A DNA stretch of 64,000 bases from Desulfatibacillum aliphaticivorans DSM 15576 (lineage in GTDB: Bacteria > Desulfobacterota > Desulfobacteria > Desulfobacterales > Desulfatibacillaceae), in contig NZ_AUCT01000031.1 in assembly GCF_000429905.1 (NCBI RefSeq), forward strand, positions 19,170 through 83,169, written 5' to 3'. Below are positions 33,885 to 43,323 of this stretch, one piece after another. The notes under the pieces were generated by a model. The model made no database searches. It was not told the DNA's origin and saw nothing but the letters and a program-made list of their open reading frames with translations. How positions within the stretch are numbered: the stretch's first letter is position 1; every line of letters starts with the position of its first letter. The translations under genes were made by a program, and so were the position numbers.

Positions 33885-36689
33885 TCAGGAAGGCCAGGGA
33901 TCTTTACTGCCTGCAACTCTTGCTCCTTGGCGTCCTGAGCCGGAGGACGGCTTTTTGAATTTTTTGGCGGGCGCTGCTTTTTCCTCGTCCAGGATCTTGC
34001 GGACGTCCTTCATGAATTCGTCAAAGGCGAAAGGCTTCATGATCATTTTGCGAATGCCGGCTTTTTCGAAGGACTGTTCGTCTCCGGCGTCGCTGCTGTA
34101 TCCGGTGCACAGTATTACGGGCAGGCCGGGGCGCACCTTCATGATCTTGGCCGCCAATTCCAGGCCGGTCAATTCCGGCATGGTCTGATCAGTAACCACC
34201 AGGTCAAATTGTTCCGGGCCGCTCATAAACCGGGCAAAGGCCTGGGAACTGCATTGATGGGCCGAGACATGGTATCCGTAGTGGCGAAACAAGGCCGTGT
34301 AAGAATCCAGAAGATCGGATTCGTCGTCCACCAGCAAGATGGTTTCGTCGCCGGCCACATCTCCGGCTGCGGACTCCTGAATTTCCTCTTTTTCCAGGGT
34401 TTCGGGCAGGTAAACCCTGAAGCACGCGCCTCTTCCCACTTCGCTTTCCACGGTGACGGCGCCCTGCCCGGCCTCCACTATGCCGTGGACCACGGCCAGC
34501 CCCAGGCCGGTGCCCTCTCCTTTTTCCTTGGTGGTGTAGTAGGGGTCGAAAATTCGTTTTTTGACGTCAGGGGACATGCCCTGCCCCGTGTCAGCCACGG
34601 AAAGCCGGATATATCTCCCCGGCGACAGGTTCACATGGGGCGCGGCCTCTCCCGGCGGCAGGAAAACCGTATCCAACGAAACATCCAGAACGCCGCCGTT
34701 TTTTCGCATGGCGTGCTCCGCATTGCCGCAAAGGTTCATGAGCACCTGATGAATCTGAGTGGGGTCCGCCATGACCCGGCCCATTTTCTCTTCGGCGCGA
34801 TATTGAATCTTGATGGTGGAAGGCAGGGAGGCGCGAAGCAGCTTGAGGGCTTCCCGGGTGACAAAAGGCAGGGAAACGGGCGTTTTTTTGTGCTCCGTGC
34901 TGCGGGAGAACGTCAGAATCTGGCGAATCAACTCCCGGGCCCGCAGGCTGGCCTTTTTGACGTGTTCCAGGCGAGTCACGTTTTTAGTCCGGTCGTCGGG
35001 CTCCATGAGCATGGCCTCGGTGTAGGCCATAATGGCTGACAGGATATTGTTGAAATCGTGGGCGATGCCGCCGGCGAGGGTGCCCACGGCCTCCATTTTT
35101 TGGGATTGGCGCAATTGGGATTCCAGGAGCTTTTTCTCTCGGGCGACGGCCATGGATTCGGTGATGTCCCTGCCCAGGCCCTTGAACCCCATGGGGTTGC
35201 CTTCCTTGTCCCTCATCAGGTAAGCGGAAATTTGGGCGAATTTCTCGGTTCCGCCCCTGGCCAGGACGGGAAAATCCTCCAGTACTGCCGTCTGCCCCGA
35301 AGCGTAAATGGTGGAAAATGCCCCAAACATCCGGTCCCCATCCATGGTCAGGTTGTACCATCCTTTTTCCAGGCCCAGCAGTTCTTCCCTGGAATATCCG
35401 GTAAAGCGCATGACCGCGTCATTCACGAAGATGAAGCGCCCGAACAAGTCCAGCTCAAAATAAAGCTCTTCCATGCTGGCCAGAATGGCCCGATACCGGG
35501 CCTCGCTGTGGGCCAAAGCCTGCTCGGCCATTTTCCGGGCGTTAATGTCTTTGAAGGTGACCACGTAGCCGGTCAAATCTTCGCCCTCATGACGGATGGG
35601 GGACAGGCTTATGAGAATCTGAATCCGGGTTCCATCCCTGCGCACCAGGGCGGTTTCCATTCCCGAAGGCCTGCTGACGGCCGAAGAATTGGCGAAAGCC
35701 CGGGTCAGCATGGCCTTATCCTCAGGCGCCCAGTATGCATGGGGAGGGGACATGTCCAGGATTTCCTCCCGGGAGAACCCCGTCATATGACAAAAGGCCG
35801 GATTTACTTCCAAATGCCTCCCCTCGGGGCTGAATACGGCTAGGCCGTCCTGGAGAGATTTGATGAGGCTTTCGGCGAAATCCCTGGACTCCTTCAACTT
35901 CTCCATGATGCGGAGATTCTGCTCGATCTTCAGGCTTAAATCCTGATTGGCGCGGGTGATTTCCTGGGTGCGCCGGGCCACTTCCTGCTCCAGTTCCTGA
36001 TTGGCCTGATTAACCTTTTCGTGCTCCGTAAGCAGTTGATGGTTCAGCCAGAAGCTCTTGCGCTCAAAATATTCCATGGAATAGCAGGTGAGCATGCCCA
36101 CCACGCTGGCGCAGATTAAAAGAAAATTGTTACCGATTAGAATGGCGGCAGGCGTGTAAATCACCCAAACCGTCACGATTTCGTAAAGGATCACAAGCCC
36201 CCACCCGGCCAGGGAGGCCCAGATGAAACGGATTTTCGTGAATGTATAGGCATGGATGAAAACAAGAATCAGCCCCACATAATAGGCGAAGTTGAGAGGC
36301 GGCGGAGCGATGATCAGAACCATGACGATGCCCGCCCCGGTAATAAACATGACCGCGGCCAGCACCGGCTGCATTACCAGCTTAAAAAACTTTGCATAGG
36401 TGAGGAAAAGAGCCAGGGTGATGATGGGGCCGACGATCAGAAAACGGATGGTGAATACGGCATTGACCGTTGAATCGGCCAGAAGCCGGGAATCCAGCAA
36501 GCCGAAAAAAAGGTAATAAAACAAAATCAGGTAGAGCGATCCCCTGGCCTGGCTCAGGGACTTTTCAAAATACTCGTCCAGGAAAAGCGACTCCAGTGCT
36601 TTATCCTTGCCTGTAAAGCGCAAGGTAACGGGGTTGAAGTCCATTGTCCGGGATGACGCCCCGGCTGTTTCCTGGCCCGTCGTTAGCAT
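33885..36689 (-). CDS. Hybrid sensor histidine kinase with multi-pass membrane sensor, two PAS domains and receiver
   Basis: Signal-transduction kinase of 934 residues. The N-terminal membrane region has about six helices (45-225) without a large periplasmic loop. It is followed by a coiled coil (about 225-285), PAS 1 (about 290-400), PAS 2 (about 405-520), a HisKA domain with phospho-His near 544 in GGIAHDFNN, an HATPase domain (N box LMNLCGNAEHAM, G boxes DTGQGMS and GEGTGLGLAVV) and a receiver domain with the acceptor Asp near 833 in VVTDQTMPELTG. The tail of about 30 residues is basic and low-complexity. It probably passes phosphate on to a separate partner; the single-domain response regulator at 38667 is one candidate. 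GAGGG precedes the ATG. Confidence 0.93.
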   Translation of the reverse strand: MLTTGQETAGASSRTMDFNPVTLRFTGKDKALESLFLDEYFEKSLSQARGSLYLILFYYLFFGLLDSRLLADSTVNAVFTIRFLIVGPIITLALFLTYAKFFKLVMQPVLAAVMFITGAGIVMVLIIAPPPLNFAYYVGLILVFIHAYTFTKIRFIWASLAGWGLVILYEIVTVWVIYTPAAILIGNNFLLICASVVGMLTCYSMEYFERKSFWLNHQLLTEHEKVNQANQELEQEVARRTQEITRANQDLSLKIEQNLRIMEKLKESRDFAESLIKSLQDGLAVFSPEGRHLEVNPAFCHMTGFSREEILDMSPPHAYWAPEDKAMLTRAFANSSAVSRPSGMETALVRRDGTRIQILISLSPIRHEGEDLTGYVVTFKDINARKMAEQALAHSEARYRAILASMEELYFELDLFGRFIFVNDAVMRFTGYSREELLGLEKGWYNLTMDGDRMFGAFSTIYASGQTAVLEDFPVLARGGTEKFAQISAYLMRDKEGNPMGFKGLGRDITESMAVAREKKLLESQLRQSQKMEAVGTLAGGIAHDFNNILSAIMAYTEAMLMEPDDRTKNVTRLEHVKKASLRARELIRQILTFSRSTEHKKTPVSLPFVTREALKLLRASLPSTIKIQYRAEEKMGRVMADPTQIHQVLMNLCGNAEHAMRKNGGVLDVSLDTVFLPPGEAAPHVNLSPGRYIRLSVADTGQGMSPDVKKRIFDPYYTTKEKGEGTGLGLAVVHGIVEAGQGAVTVESEVGRGACFRVYLPETLEKEEIQESAAGDVAGDETILLVDDESDLLDSYTALFRHYGYHVSAHQCSSQAFARFMSGPEQFDLVVTDQTMPELTGLELAAKIMKVRPGLPVILCTGYSSDAGDEQSFEKAGIRKMIMKPFAFDEFMKDVRKILDEEKAAPAKKFKKPSSGSGRQGARVAGSKDPWPS

Positions 36690-36879
36690 GCCGCCCTCTG
36701 GAATAAAATACCAAATATTCTATTGTTTGGCTAGTACAATAGGCTGTGAAATGGATTAAATCAAGGTTTTTAACACAGTTCAATAAAATCCATAAAAAAC
36801 CACTTAACAGAACATGTTTAAGGGGTATAAAGATGACAAAAAATCCAAGAATGATGACGCCTCCAAGGTGCGGGGCCGC

Positions 36880-37920
36880 TTAAGGGGTGGGGGTCCGATA
36901 GGCCTCCAGGTGAGCCTGGACCTCATCCAACAGCTCCTGGGAATACATGACGCCGGTCATTTCTTTCCACACGGGCAGGGCTTGACGCCGCATGCTTTCC
37001 AGGTTCCTGGGGCTCACCCGGACTTCCTTAAGGCCGTATTGCAGCATGGCTTTAATGCTTTTTTCATTGTCCTCCCGCACGCCTTGGCAGAATTTATCCT
37101 GCAATTCCATCTGGCGGCTTAACAAGGCGGTCTGGTATTCCTCGGGCAAGGTGTTCCAGGCCTCCATGGAAGCGGCGATGGGGGCGGGAGAGTAACGGAT
37201 TTTAATAGGATTGACGTAGCGGAGGATGGAGTAAAGTTGGGTTCCGGCCACCCAGATGGCGGGAGCGATGCCTGCGTCGGCCTCGCCTTGGCGCAAGACG
37301 GATGCGGCCCGCGAGACCTCCACCTTGACGGTTTTGGCGCCGAGTCGGTGTAAAAGGGTCTCTTCCATGGGGCCGTACCAGGCTATGAAGGAGGCCTTTT
37401 TCGTATCTTCCAGAGAAGCGATGGGATGCCGGGTGGAGTATATCTGATCAAAATCCTGATCGTTCCATAAAAAGAGCTTTAGCCCGTTGCGGGCCGCGGC
37501 CTCATCCAGGACGGGCTGCATTTTTTCCTTGATGAAGTCCACCTCGCCGTAGTCGTTGAACAAAAACGGCAGTTCAAACAGGCCGAACTCCTTGCACAGC
37601 AGGGTTGCGCCCTGACCGGCGAAGCCTCCCCCGGACAATCGTCCGCTCTTGATCATGGCGACCACGTCCGCGTCTTCCCCCAGCACCCCGCCCCAGTAGA
37701 CTTTGACGAACAGGTCGCCTTCACATTCCTCCAGGATAACGGGAAAAAGGACCTCCTCCACTTGGCGAGCCCATCCTACGCCTCTGGGGGCGAGGGTGGC
37801 GAATTTCCATTTATAGGAGGCGTCAGCGCCGTTAGGCATGCTGGCCGCCTGGGATGCGGCCGGGAAAATCCAGGCTATGGACAGAAAAAAGACGACTAAA
37901 ACAGACTTGATTTGTAGCAT
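36880..37920 (-). CDS. TRAP-type solute-binding protein (DctP family)
   Basis: Periplasmic binding protein of 346 residues with a signal peptide (about 1-25, cleaved near ASQA-AS). The DctP fold is shown by KWKFATLAPRG near the start, YWGGVLGEDADVVAMIKSGRL, and the conserved mid-segment containing ASLEDTKKASFIAWYG where the ligand carboxylate-binding Arg would normally lie. No DctQ or DctM permease is adjacent, so this is an orphan binding protein. It may serve a distant TRAP transporter or present ligand to the neighbouring sensor kinase. GAGG five bases before the ATG. Confidence 0.87.
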   Translation of the reverse strand: MLQIKSVLVVFFLSIAWIFPAASQAASMPNGADASYKWKFATLAPRGVGWARQVEEVLFPVILEECEGDLFVKVYWGGVLGEDADVVAMIKSGRLSGGGFAGQGATLLCKEFGLFELPFLFNDYGEVDFIKEKMQPVLDEAAARNGLKLFLWNDQDFDQIYSTRHPIASLEDTKKASFIAWYGPMEETLLHRLGAKTVKVEVSRAASVLRQGEADAGIAPAIWVAGTQLYSILRYVNPIKIRYSPAPIAASMEAWNTLPEEYQTALLSRQMELQDKFCQGVREDNEKSIKAMLQYGLKEVRVSPRNLESMRRQALPVWKEMTGVMYSQELLDEVQAHLEAYRTPTP

Positions 37921-37968
37921 AGGTTCCTCAAACTGCGGGCATGCAGGGCGCGCCTCCTGATAACTCTT

Positions 37969-38340
37969 TCATGGAGTGCGCTGCAGCAATTTTGTATCTT
38001 CATGGGAGTACGGCGGCGAGCATATGCAGAGAATGCGCATGTCCCCGTCTCCCGTATTTTCAACTTGATGAGGGGTTCCGGGCGGGATGAGCACCGTGCT
38101 TCCCCTGCGAACGTCCAGCTTTTCAACGCCCAGGGTCATAACGCCGCGTCCCTGGGTGTAATGATAGATCTCTTCCGTCGCCTCATGCAGGTGAAGCTCG
38201 CTTACCAGCCCCGGCGCCAGAACAGCCTCGGCCAGGCTGGTCCTTCCTTCTCCGTGAACGGCCGGATGCAGCAGTTCGCGGATTAAAGTCTGGTCCTTTG
38301 TGACATAAGGCGCTATGTGATCGTATTCGGTTTTTATCAT
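37969..38340 (-). CDS. Cupin domain protein
   Basis: Small single-domain beta-barrel protein of 123 residues. Cupin motif 1 is ELHLHEATEEIYHYTQGRGVMTLG, with His, His and Glu metal ligands, and motif 2 is IPPGTPHQVENTG with the fourth His. Cupins of this type bind a divalent metal and act as enzymes or sugar/metabolite-binding modules; no substrate is evident. The frame continues upstream to 38379, but MIKTEYDH at 38340 fits the family start. Confidence 0.85.
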   Translation of the reverse strand: MIKTEYDHIAPYVTKDQTLIRELLHPAVHGEGRTSLAEAVLAPGLVSELHLHEATEEIYHYTQGRGVMTLGVEKLDVRRGSTVLIPPGTPHQVENTGDGDMRILCICSPPYSHEDTKLLQRTP

Positions 38341-38666
38341 GGCTGTAATGTACCTTATCGGCGTCCTTAGTACAAGCATTTCACCGGAGGCTGAACAATC
38401 TTCATTATTCTTTAACGCTTAAAGGCGGCCCCACCCTTTGGCCCGGCCGGAGTCGCGCCGACAGAGCCATACAGGGCCGTCGCGCCTTTGTCCATCCTGA
38501 AGGCTCTTACACCGCCGATTGGTTGACAAAAGCCCTAACGGCGCCGTAATCTAATTACCAGCGTGGACACGTAATGAAACAGCGCTTCCACATGTATTCG
38601 ATAATCGGCTTCGGCAATTTTGTTTGATCCGCCCTGTCAAGCCACTCTATTCGGAAAGGATGTGCG
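38341..38666. other. Intergenic region before the response regulator gene
   Basis: About 325 bases, no gene seen. A TTGACA (38523-38528) followed 18 bases later by TAATCT is a possible promoter for the response regulator at 38667. Confidence 0.3.
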
Positions 38667-39044
38667 ATGACCATAGACGTAAAGGTGCTGGTTGTCGACG
38701 ATGATGAACCAGTGAGAAACAGCCTTGTCAATTTTTTGGAGGACGAGGGTTTTGAGCCGGTTTCCGCGGAAAGCGGGGAGCAGGCGTTGGACCTTGCCGC
38801 CAAGGAGCATTTTGACGTGGCCATCGTGGATATGCGCTTGCCCGGGATAGACGGGGATACGGTGGTGCTGGAGGCGAAGAAAATTCAAAGCCATTTGAAG
38901 TTTATCATTTACACAGGCTCCGACGATTATTACCCCCAAAACATCCTGCTCGACATCGGCATGAAACAGGAGCACGTTTTTTACAAGCCCTTGCGCAACC
39001 TGGATATCCTGTCACAAGCCATAAGAAGCCTTATGGAAGAATAA
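38667..39044 (+). CDS. Single-domain response regulator (CheY-like)
   Basis: A stand-alone receiver domain of 125 residues. The acidic pair VVDDDE near 11-15, the phospho-acceptor Asp near 56 in VAIVDMRLPGIDG, the Thr in IIYTGS and the Lys in YKPL are all in place. There is no output domain, so it acts as a phosphate shuttle or controls a partner by binding. It may pair with the hybrid kinase about 2 kb away on the other strand. AAAGGA lies upstream of the ATG. Confidence 0.9.
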   Translation: MTIDVKVLVVDDDEPVRNSLVNFLEDEGFEPVSAESGEQALDLAAKEHFDVAIVDMRLPGIDGDTVVLEAKKIQSHLKFIIYTGSDDYYPQNILLDIGMKQEHVFYKPLRNLDILSQAIRSLMEE

Positions 39045-39053
39045 TCGCGTCAC

Positions 39054-40085
39054 CTACAATTTACGATCCACCAAAGGGATTATCTGCGAGCCCTCGATGC
39101 CCAGGTGTTTTCTCACCACCTTGCGAAAAGCGCAGAGCTTTTCCTCCTCCTGCTCCTTGGACACGGAAATGCGGCCTGCGCCGGCTCTTTCATGCCCGCC
39201 GCCGCTGCACCCGAAAGCGCCTGCAATCTTTTTGGCCAGAGTTCCCGCATTGCGGTTTTTCTTGCACCTGATGGAAAAAAACAGGCCGTCCTCATAAAAT
39301 GCGCAGCTAACGGTATACTCCGATTCCTCCAGGCTGTGAAACAAGTCCGCCATTTCCGCCACGTGGTCCGGGGTGTTGACCCTGCCCAGGTAGACCAGGC
39401 CCACCCTGGCGCTTTCGGAAAAGGACGCAGAAGCCCGGTAAAGGGTCTTAAAGAAGTCGATGTTCCTGGGAGGGTGTTCTATCTGGGCCAGCAAGCGGTG
39501 CTCTATGAGTTCAAAGAGCCTCCGGTATGCCACCAGGTCTTCGGGCAAAACGTCCATGGCCATGTCCTGAGTGTCGGTTTTTATGCCGTAAAACAGGGCG
39601 GTGGCCAATTTAAGGGAAAGGGGGCATTGGGCGGCGAACAGATAGTGGGCGACCAGGGTGGAGGTGGCGCCTATCTGGGTGTGCACCTCCTTAAAACAGG
39701 AGTCGGGCAGAAAATCCGCCTCGCCGTGGTGGTCGAACACGGCGTGGACCTTGACGTCCTCCGGAAGCGACACGTTCCCCCCGCCCGGAAGGGAGTCCAC
39801 CATAATGATCTTATCAAAGCCCTGCAGGTCGATCAGGGCGAAGGGGGTTGTCTTGATGTCCAGCAACTGCATCATCATCCGGTTTTCGGCCCTGCCCACA
39901 AAGCCGCCATGGGTGATTTCCCAACGGTCAACCCCCCAATAAGTCAGGAGATTTCCCAGGCCGAACCCGGAGGCCAGGCAATCCGGATCAGGATAGTCGT
40001 GAACCGCAATAAGAACAGACCTGGCAGGCAGAATATGCTGCTTAAAGGCCTCAACCCTAGCTGTGAAATCCTGCAACCCGTCCAT
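39054..40085 (-). CDS. DHH family phosphoesterase (NrnA-like)
   Basis: Protein of 343 residues with the DHH domain (metal ligands in AVHDYPDPDC near 28-36, VDS, and FDHHGE near 117-122) and a C-terminal DHHA1 domain ending in the GGGHERAGAG motif near 297 that binds substrate. Relatives (NrnA/RecJ-like) hydrolyse nano-RNA, pAp or cyclic-dinucleotide breakdown products with Mn2+. Which of these applies is not determined. AAGGAAG precedes the ATG. It converges with the response regulator gene, stops ten bases apart. Confidence 0.9.
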   Translation of the reverse strand: MDGLQDFTARVEAFKQHILPARSVLIAVHDYPDPDCLASGFGLGNLLTYWGVDRWEITHGGFVGRAENRMMMQLLDIKTTPFALIDLQGFDKIIMVDSLPGGGNVSLPEDVKVHAVFDHHGEADFLPDSCFKEVHTQIGATSTLVAHYLFAAQCPLSLKLATALFYGIKTDTQDMAMDVLPEDLVAYRRLFELIEHRLLAQIEHPPRNIDFFKTLYRASASFSESARVGLVYLGRVNTPDHVAEMADLFHSLEESEYTVSCAFYEDGLFFSIRCKKNRNAGTLAKKIAGAFGCSGGGHERAGAGRISVSKEQEEEKLCAFRKVVRKHLGIEGSQIIPLVDRKL

Positions 40086-40392
40086 TTTTTCTTCCTTTTT
40101 CCTTGATTTTTCGCCGATTGAGGAGTTAGATCATAGAATCTTAAAAACTGCAAGGTATGGAGGGGGTATAGCTCGTAAGTTTTTCATTATAAGCGGAAGG
40201 ATCGTCGGCGAAAACCCCGCCTTGGGGGAGCCGCGCCAGGGCCCGCCTTCAACCATCCCTTGTTTTTTTCGGATTTGAACAGACAAATCGTTACCCCCCA
40301 CAACGTAATTTCCATTGCGCCGGGCCAGGTTCGCCCGGGCGCATGGGGCCGGCGCCGCCGGTCCGGGATTCAAAAAAAGGAAGAGGTGCGCT
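40086..40392. other. Divergent intergenic region with GC-rich hairpin
   Basis: About 307 bases between the DHH gene and an SDR gene, which diverge. A stem-loop with arms TGCGCCGGGC and GCCCGGGCGCA (one bulge) lies at 40316-40343, within the SDR leader. No gene seen. Confidence 0.4.
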
Positions 40393-41163
40393 GTGGATAT
40401 CAATGGAAAAAAAATCATTTTGACCGGGGCTTCCTCGGGCATTGGCCTGGATCTTCTTCAACGTCTGACCCGCTTTGACTGCAAAATCATAGCCGTGGCG
40501 AGAACCATCGAAAAAGTGGATTTCGACCACCCCAACGTCGTAAAATTTCCGTGCGATATTTCCGATCCGGAAAAAATGGACGAACTCTTTGACTTCGCCC
40601 TCGAGCAATGGGGCAATATTGACATTTACATAGCCAATGCAGGCTTCGCCTACTATGAGCGGATCAACAACCCCGACTGGAAGCACATAGAAAAAATCTA
40701 CCAGACCAATGTGTTTTCCAGCTTTTACGCGGCGGAAAAAATGAAGGAAATCAACAAGGACCGCCCATTCAGGGTGGTGGTGACGGCCAGCGCCATGAGC
40801 TTTTTGTCGCTGCCCGGCTATTCCTTGTACTCCTCCACCAAGGCCGCTATCCGGGGCTTTGCAACGGCCTACCGGTTTGAGCTTGCAAAGGATCAAAAGA
40901 TTCAGTTGGTATTCCCCATTGCCACCAGGACCAGCTTTTTCAAGGAGGCGGGGTCGGGCACGCCCGTGCCCTGGCCGAGCCAGGAGCCGGAAAAGGTTTC
41001 GGCCGCCATCGTCCGGGGAATCCAAAAAGACAAGGACTCGATTTTTCCATCGTCCTTGTTCAACAGCATACGGATAGCCAATGGATACCTGCCTTTTTTG
41101 TATCCGTTCATTGCCTGGTTCGAGGCCCAAAAACTGTACAAATGGGAGTCGAGCCAAAAATAG
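40393..41163 (+). CDS. Short-chain dehydrogenase/reductase (SDR)
   Basis: NAD(P)-dependent oxidoreductase of 256 residues. The Rossmann motif TGASSGIG near 12-19, the IANAG motif, the active Ser in VVTASAMS and YSLYSSTKAA with catalytic Tyr and Lys are present. The C-terminus has a hydrophobic stretch (NGYLPFLYPFIAWFEA) that could sit in or on the membrane. The start is the GTG at 40393 with AAGGAAGAGG six bases upstream; the upstream part of the frame is GC-rich and not coding-like. Substrate unknown. Confidence 0.9.
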   Translation: MDINGKKIILTGASSGIGLDLLQRLTRFDCKIIAVARTIEKVDFDHPNVVKFPCDISDPEKMDELFDFALEQWGNIDIYIANAGFAYYERINNPDWKHIEKIYQTNVFSSFYAAEKMKEINKDRPFRVVVTASAMSFLSLPGYSLYSSTKAAIRGFATAYRFELAKDQKIQLVFPIATRTSFFKEAGSGTPVPWPSQEPEKVSAAIVRGIQKDKDSIFPSSLFNSIRIANGYLPFLYPFIAWFEAQKLYKWESSQK

Positions 41164-41175
41164 CGGCCGTCCCGG

Positions 41176-41829
41176 CTAATAATGCACCATGGCCTCGTAC
41201 CCTTCCCGGGCCAGCTCCGGGCTGATGAACGGTGATTCGGCCTTGGACAATACCTTGCCGGCGAAATGGGAGGCGTAAATGGTTGCGCCATCCATGGCGG
41301 GATCGGGCCAGCATTTATGGGCGTTGCGCATAATATTGGTCAGCCTGTCCACGTGGACGCGGGTCAACTCCGGGCCGCGATAAATCAGGAAGGTGACCGC
41401 CTTTTCGCGGACCATGCGGTCGTCGTCGGACAGGGCGGTGATGATGGGGTCCAAGGCGCAAGGGCTGTCAATGCCGCCCAAAGCGTCGATGACGGCCAGC
41501 CGCACGTCCCTGTCGCGCATGGTGCTCATTTCGGTCAGGTGCTGTAAGGCCATGTCGCCCAATTTTGACATGGACCGGATCGCCGCCAGGGTCTTTTGCT
41601 TCTTTGCAGCGGCTGCGTCGGCGGACGCAGCCGCCTTTTTCTTGGGCTGGACCGCCTGCGTTTGGACCTGCTCGACCGGTTTGGGCGCCGGGGCCTGGAC
41701 CTGCGCCTGGGGCTCCTCAAGCCGGGCTCCGGCCTTGGGTTCCGTTTGCTGGACCGTTGCGCAGCCCCATAGGGCCGCCAAAACCGCTGACATAAGGCAT
41801 AAGCTGACAAACCGGACTGTTTCTTTCAC
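41176..41829 (-). CDS. Lipoprotein with HEAT-like repeat region
   Basis: Exported lipoprotein of 217 residues. The signal segment ends in ALWGC, a lipobox with an unusual Trp. A Pro/Gln/Ala/Lys-rich linker (about 30-80) follows, then a helical part with HEAT/PBS-lyase-like repeats (MSTMRDRDVRLAVIDALGGI, ITALSDDDRMVREKAVTFLI). HEAT-like repeats mediate protein contacts; function unknown. The start is the GTG at 41829 with GGAGGAG five bases upstream, better supported than the ATG five codons earlier. Confidence 0.78.
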   Translation of the reverse strand: MKETVRFVSLCLMSAVLAALWGCATVQQTEPKAGARLEEPQAQVQAPAPKPVEQVQTQAVQPKKKAAASADAAAAKKQKTLAAIRSMSKLGDMALQHLTEMSTMRDRDVRLAVIDALGGIDSPCALDPIITALSDDDRMVREKAVTFLIYRGPELTRVHVDRLTNIMRNAHKCWPDPAMDGATIYASHFAGKVLSKAESPFISPELAREGYEAMVHY

Positions 41830-42003
41830 GGACTCCTCCTGCATGCAGTTGGGTATATTTTTTCAAACTATACATCATGCATTTTTGTGTACAAGAAAAA
41901 AAATGTTCCGGGCGGTCAATTGAGGCTTGGACTTGTTGGCGAATCGGTTCCCGTGCTATCATGGACGCTGAAAATCACGCCCGATAAAATGAAAGGAGCA
42001 GCC

Positions 42004-43125
42004 ATGCACTCCCGTTTGTTCTCCGGATTGAAAATAGGAAGCCTGGAGCTGGACAACCGCGTTGTCATGCCCCCCATGTACGTGGGATACGCCAAGGAAA
42101 CCGGCGAGGTCTCCCAGATGGTCCTGGACCATTACTCCCTCATGGCCCAAAGCGGGGCCGCTATGATCGTGGTGGAAAGCACCTCCATAGACCACCCCAT
42201 GGCCGGAGGAGGCGCCAGAACCCTCCGGGCCGACGACGACTGCTTTTTGGACGGTCTGGAAAAGCTGGCCGAGGCCATCAAGTCCCAAGGCGCCGTCGCC
42301 GCCATCCAGCTAAACCATGCGGGCCGATTTTCCGTAGTGACCAATCCCTTGTCGCCCACCAATATAGATACTTTCGGCTTGGGCCGCACCTACAAGGAGA
42401 TGGACAAGGACGACATAGCCCATGTGGGGGACAAGTTCGCCGAAGCGGCCGTCAGGGCGAAAAAAGCGGGGTTTGACGTGGTGGAGCTTCATGGCGCCAC
42501 GGGCTACCTTCTCTCTCAGTTCATATCCCCCTGGGTAAACCGGAGAACCGACGAGTACGGCGGCTCCCTGGACAACCGCATGCGCTTCGGCCTGGAGATC
42601 CTGAAAAAGGTCCGGGACGCCGTGGGCGACATGCCCGTGGGCTTTCGCTTTATGGCTCACGAATGGCTGCCCGAAGGCCTGGAGTTGGTGGACTCCCTGC
42701 CCTACGCCCGGGCTCTGGAAAAGGCGGGCGCGGCCTATTTGTCGGTTTCCGGCGGCTCCTGGGAATCCTTCATGGTTCCCGAAGTGCTGATCAAATCCAT
42801 CCAGCCCTGCTATATGGTGGATCTGGCCGCGGCCGTGAAAAAGGAAGTGGAGATCCCGGTGATCGCGGCGGGCCGCATCCAGGAAGGCGCCGTTGCAGAG
42901 CGGATTCTGCTGGAAGGCAAGGCCGACCTCATAGGCCTTGCCCGACCTTTGTGGGCGGATCCCGGCTGGCTGGAAAAAGTTCGCCATGACCGGGAGGACG
43001 AAATCATCCCATGCAGCCCCTCCTGCGGAGACACCTGCATGCAGCTTGTCATGAGCTTCAAGCCGGCCTACTGCACCCAATGGTCCAAGGAAAAACGAGC
43101 GGAGTGGAAGGCGAAGTTTGAATAA
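42004..43125 (+). CDS. Old Yellow Enzyme family NADH:flavin oxidoreductase
   Basis: FMN-dependent TIM-barrel oxidoreductase of 373 residues. Seen are the start GLKIGSLELDNRVVMPPM, the QLNHAGRF motif, GFDVVELHGATGYLLSQF and TDEYGGSLDNR. The C-terminus has CSPSCGDTCM plus a further Cys, which would bind a 4Fe-4S cluster as in dienoyl-CoA reductases. It lacks the FAD/NAD domain of the large flavoprotein at 26195, so it must get electrons from a separate partner. AAAGGAG five bases before the ATG at 42004 fixes the start. Confidence 0.92.
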   Translation: MHSRLFSGLKIGSLELDNRVVMPPMYVGYAKETGEVSQMVLDHYSLMAQSGAAMIVVESTSIDHPMAGGGARTLRADDDCFLDGLEKLAEAIKSQGAVAAIQLNHAGRFSVVTNPLSPTNIDTFGLGRTYKEMDKDDIAHVGDKFAEAAVRAKKAGFDVVELHGATGYLLSQFISPWVNRRTDEYGGSLDNRMRFGLEILKKVRDAVGDMPVGFRFMAHEWLPEGLELVDSLPYARALEKAGAAYLSVSGGSWESFMVPEVLIKSIQPCYMVDLAAAVKKEVEIPVIAAGRIQEGAVAERILLEGKADLIGLARPLWADPGWLEKVRHDREDEIIPCSPSCGDTCMQLVMSFKPAYCTQWSKEKRAEWKAKFE

Positions 43126-43166
43126 ATATGTGGAACAATTAGTATGACATGGGAACATAAGTTTCT

Positions 43167-43178
43167 TGTCGGGTTGCT
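43167..43178. repeat. TGTCGGGTTGCT element, left of the HEPN-like gene
   Basis: Twelve bases matching the TGTCGGGTCGCT end of the element at 43889 with one change, both continuing TCGC. Inverted relative to the copy at 44115-44126, so the HEPN-like gene lies between inverted copies. Confidence 0.5.
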
Positions 43179-43323
43179 TCGCATATGATTTCAATACTAT
43201 ATGTTATCTCTGATAGATCCGACGCCTATGATTCTTAATATCATGTGAAATTCATGAGTGATTGACGGATGTCGGTAAAATGCATCTAATGTTATTGTCA
43301 ATCTCGGGAACTGGAGACAGCCC

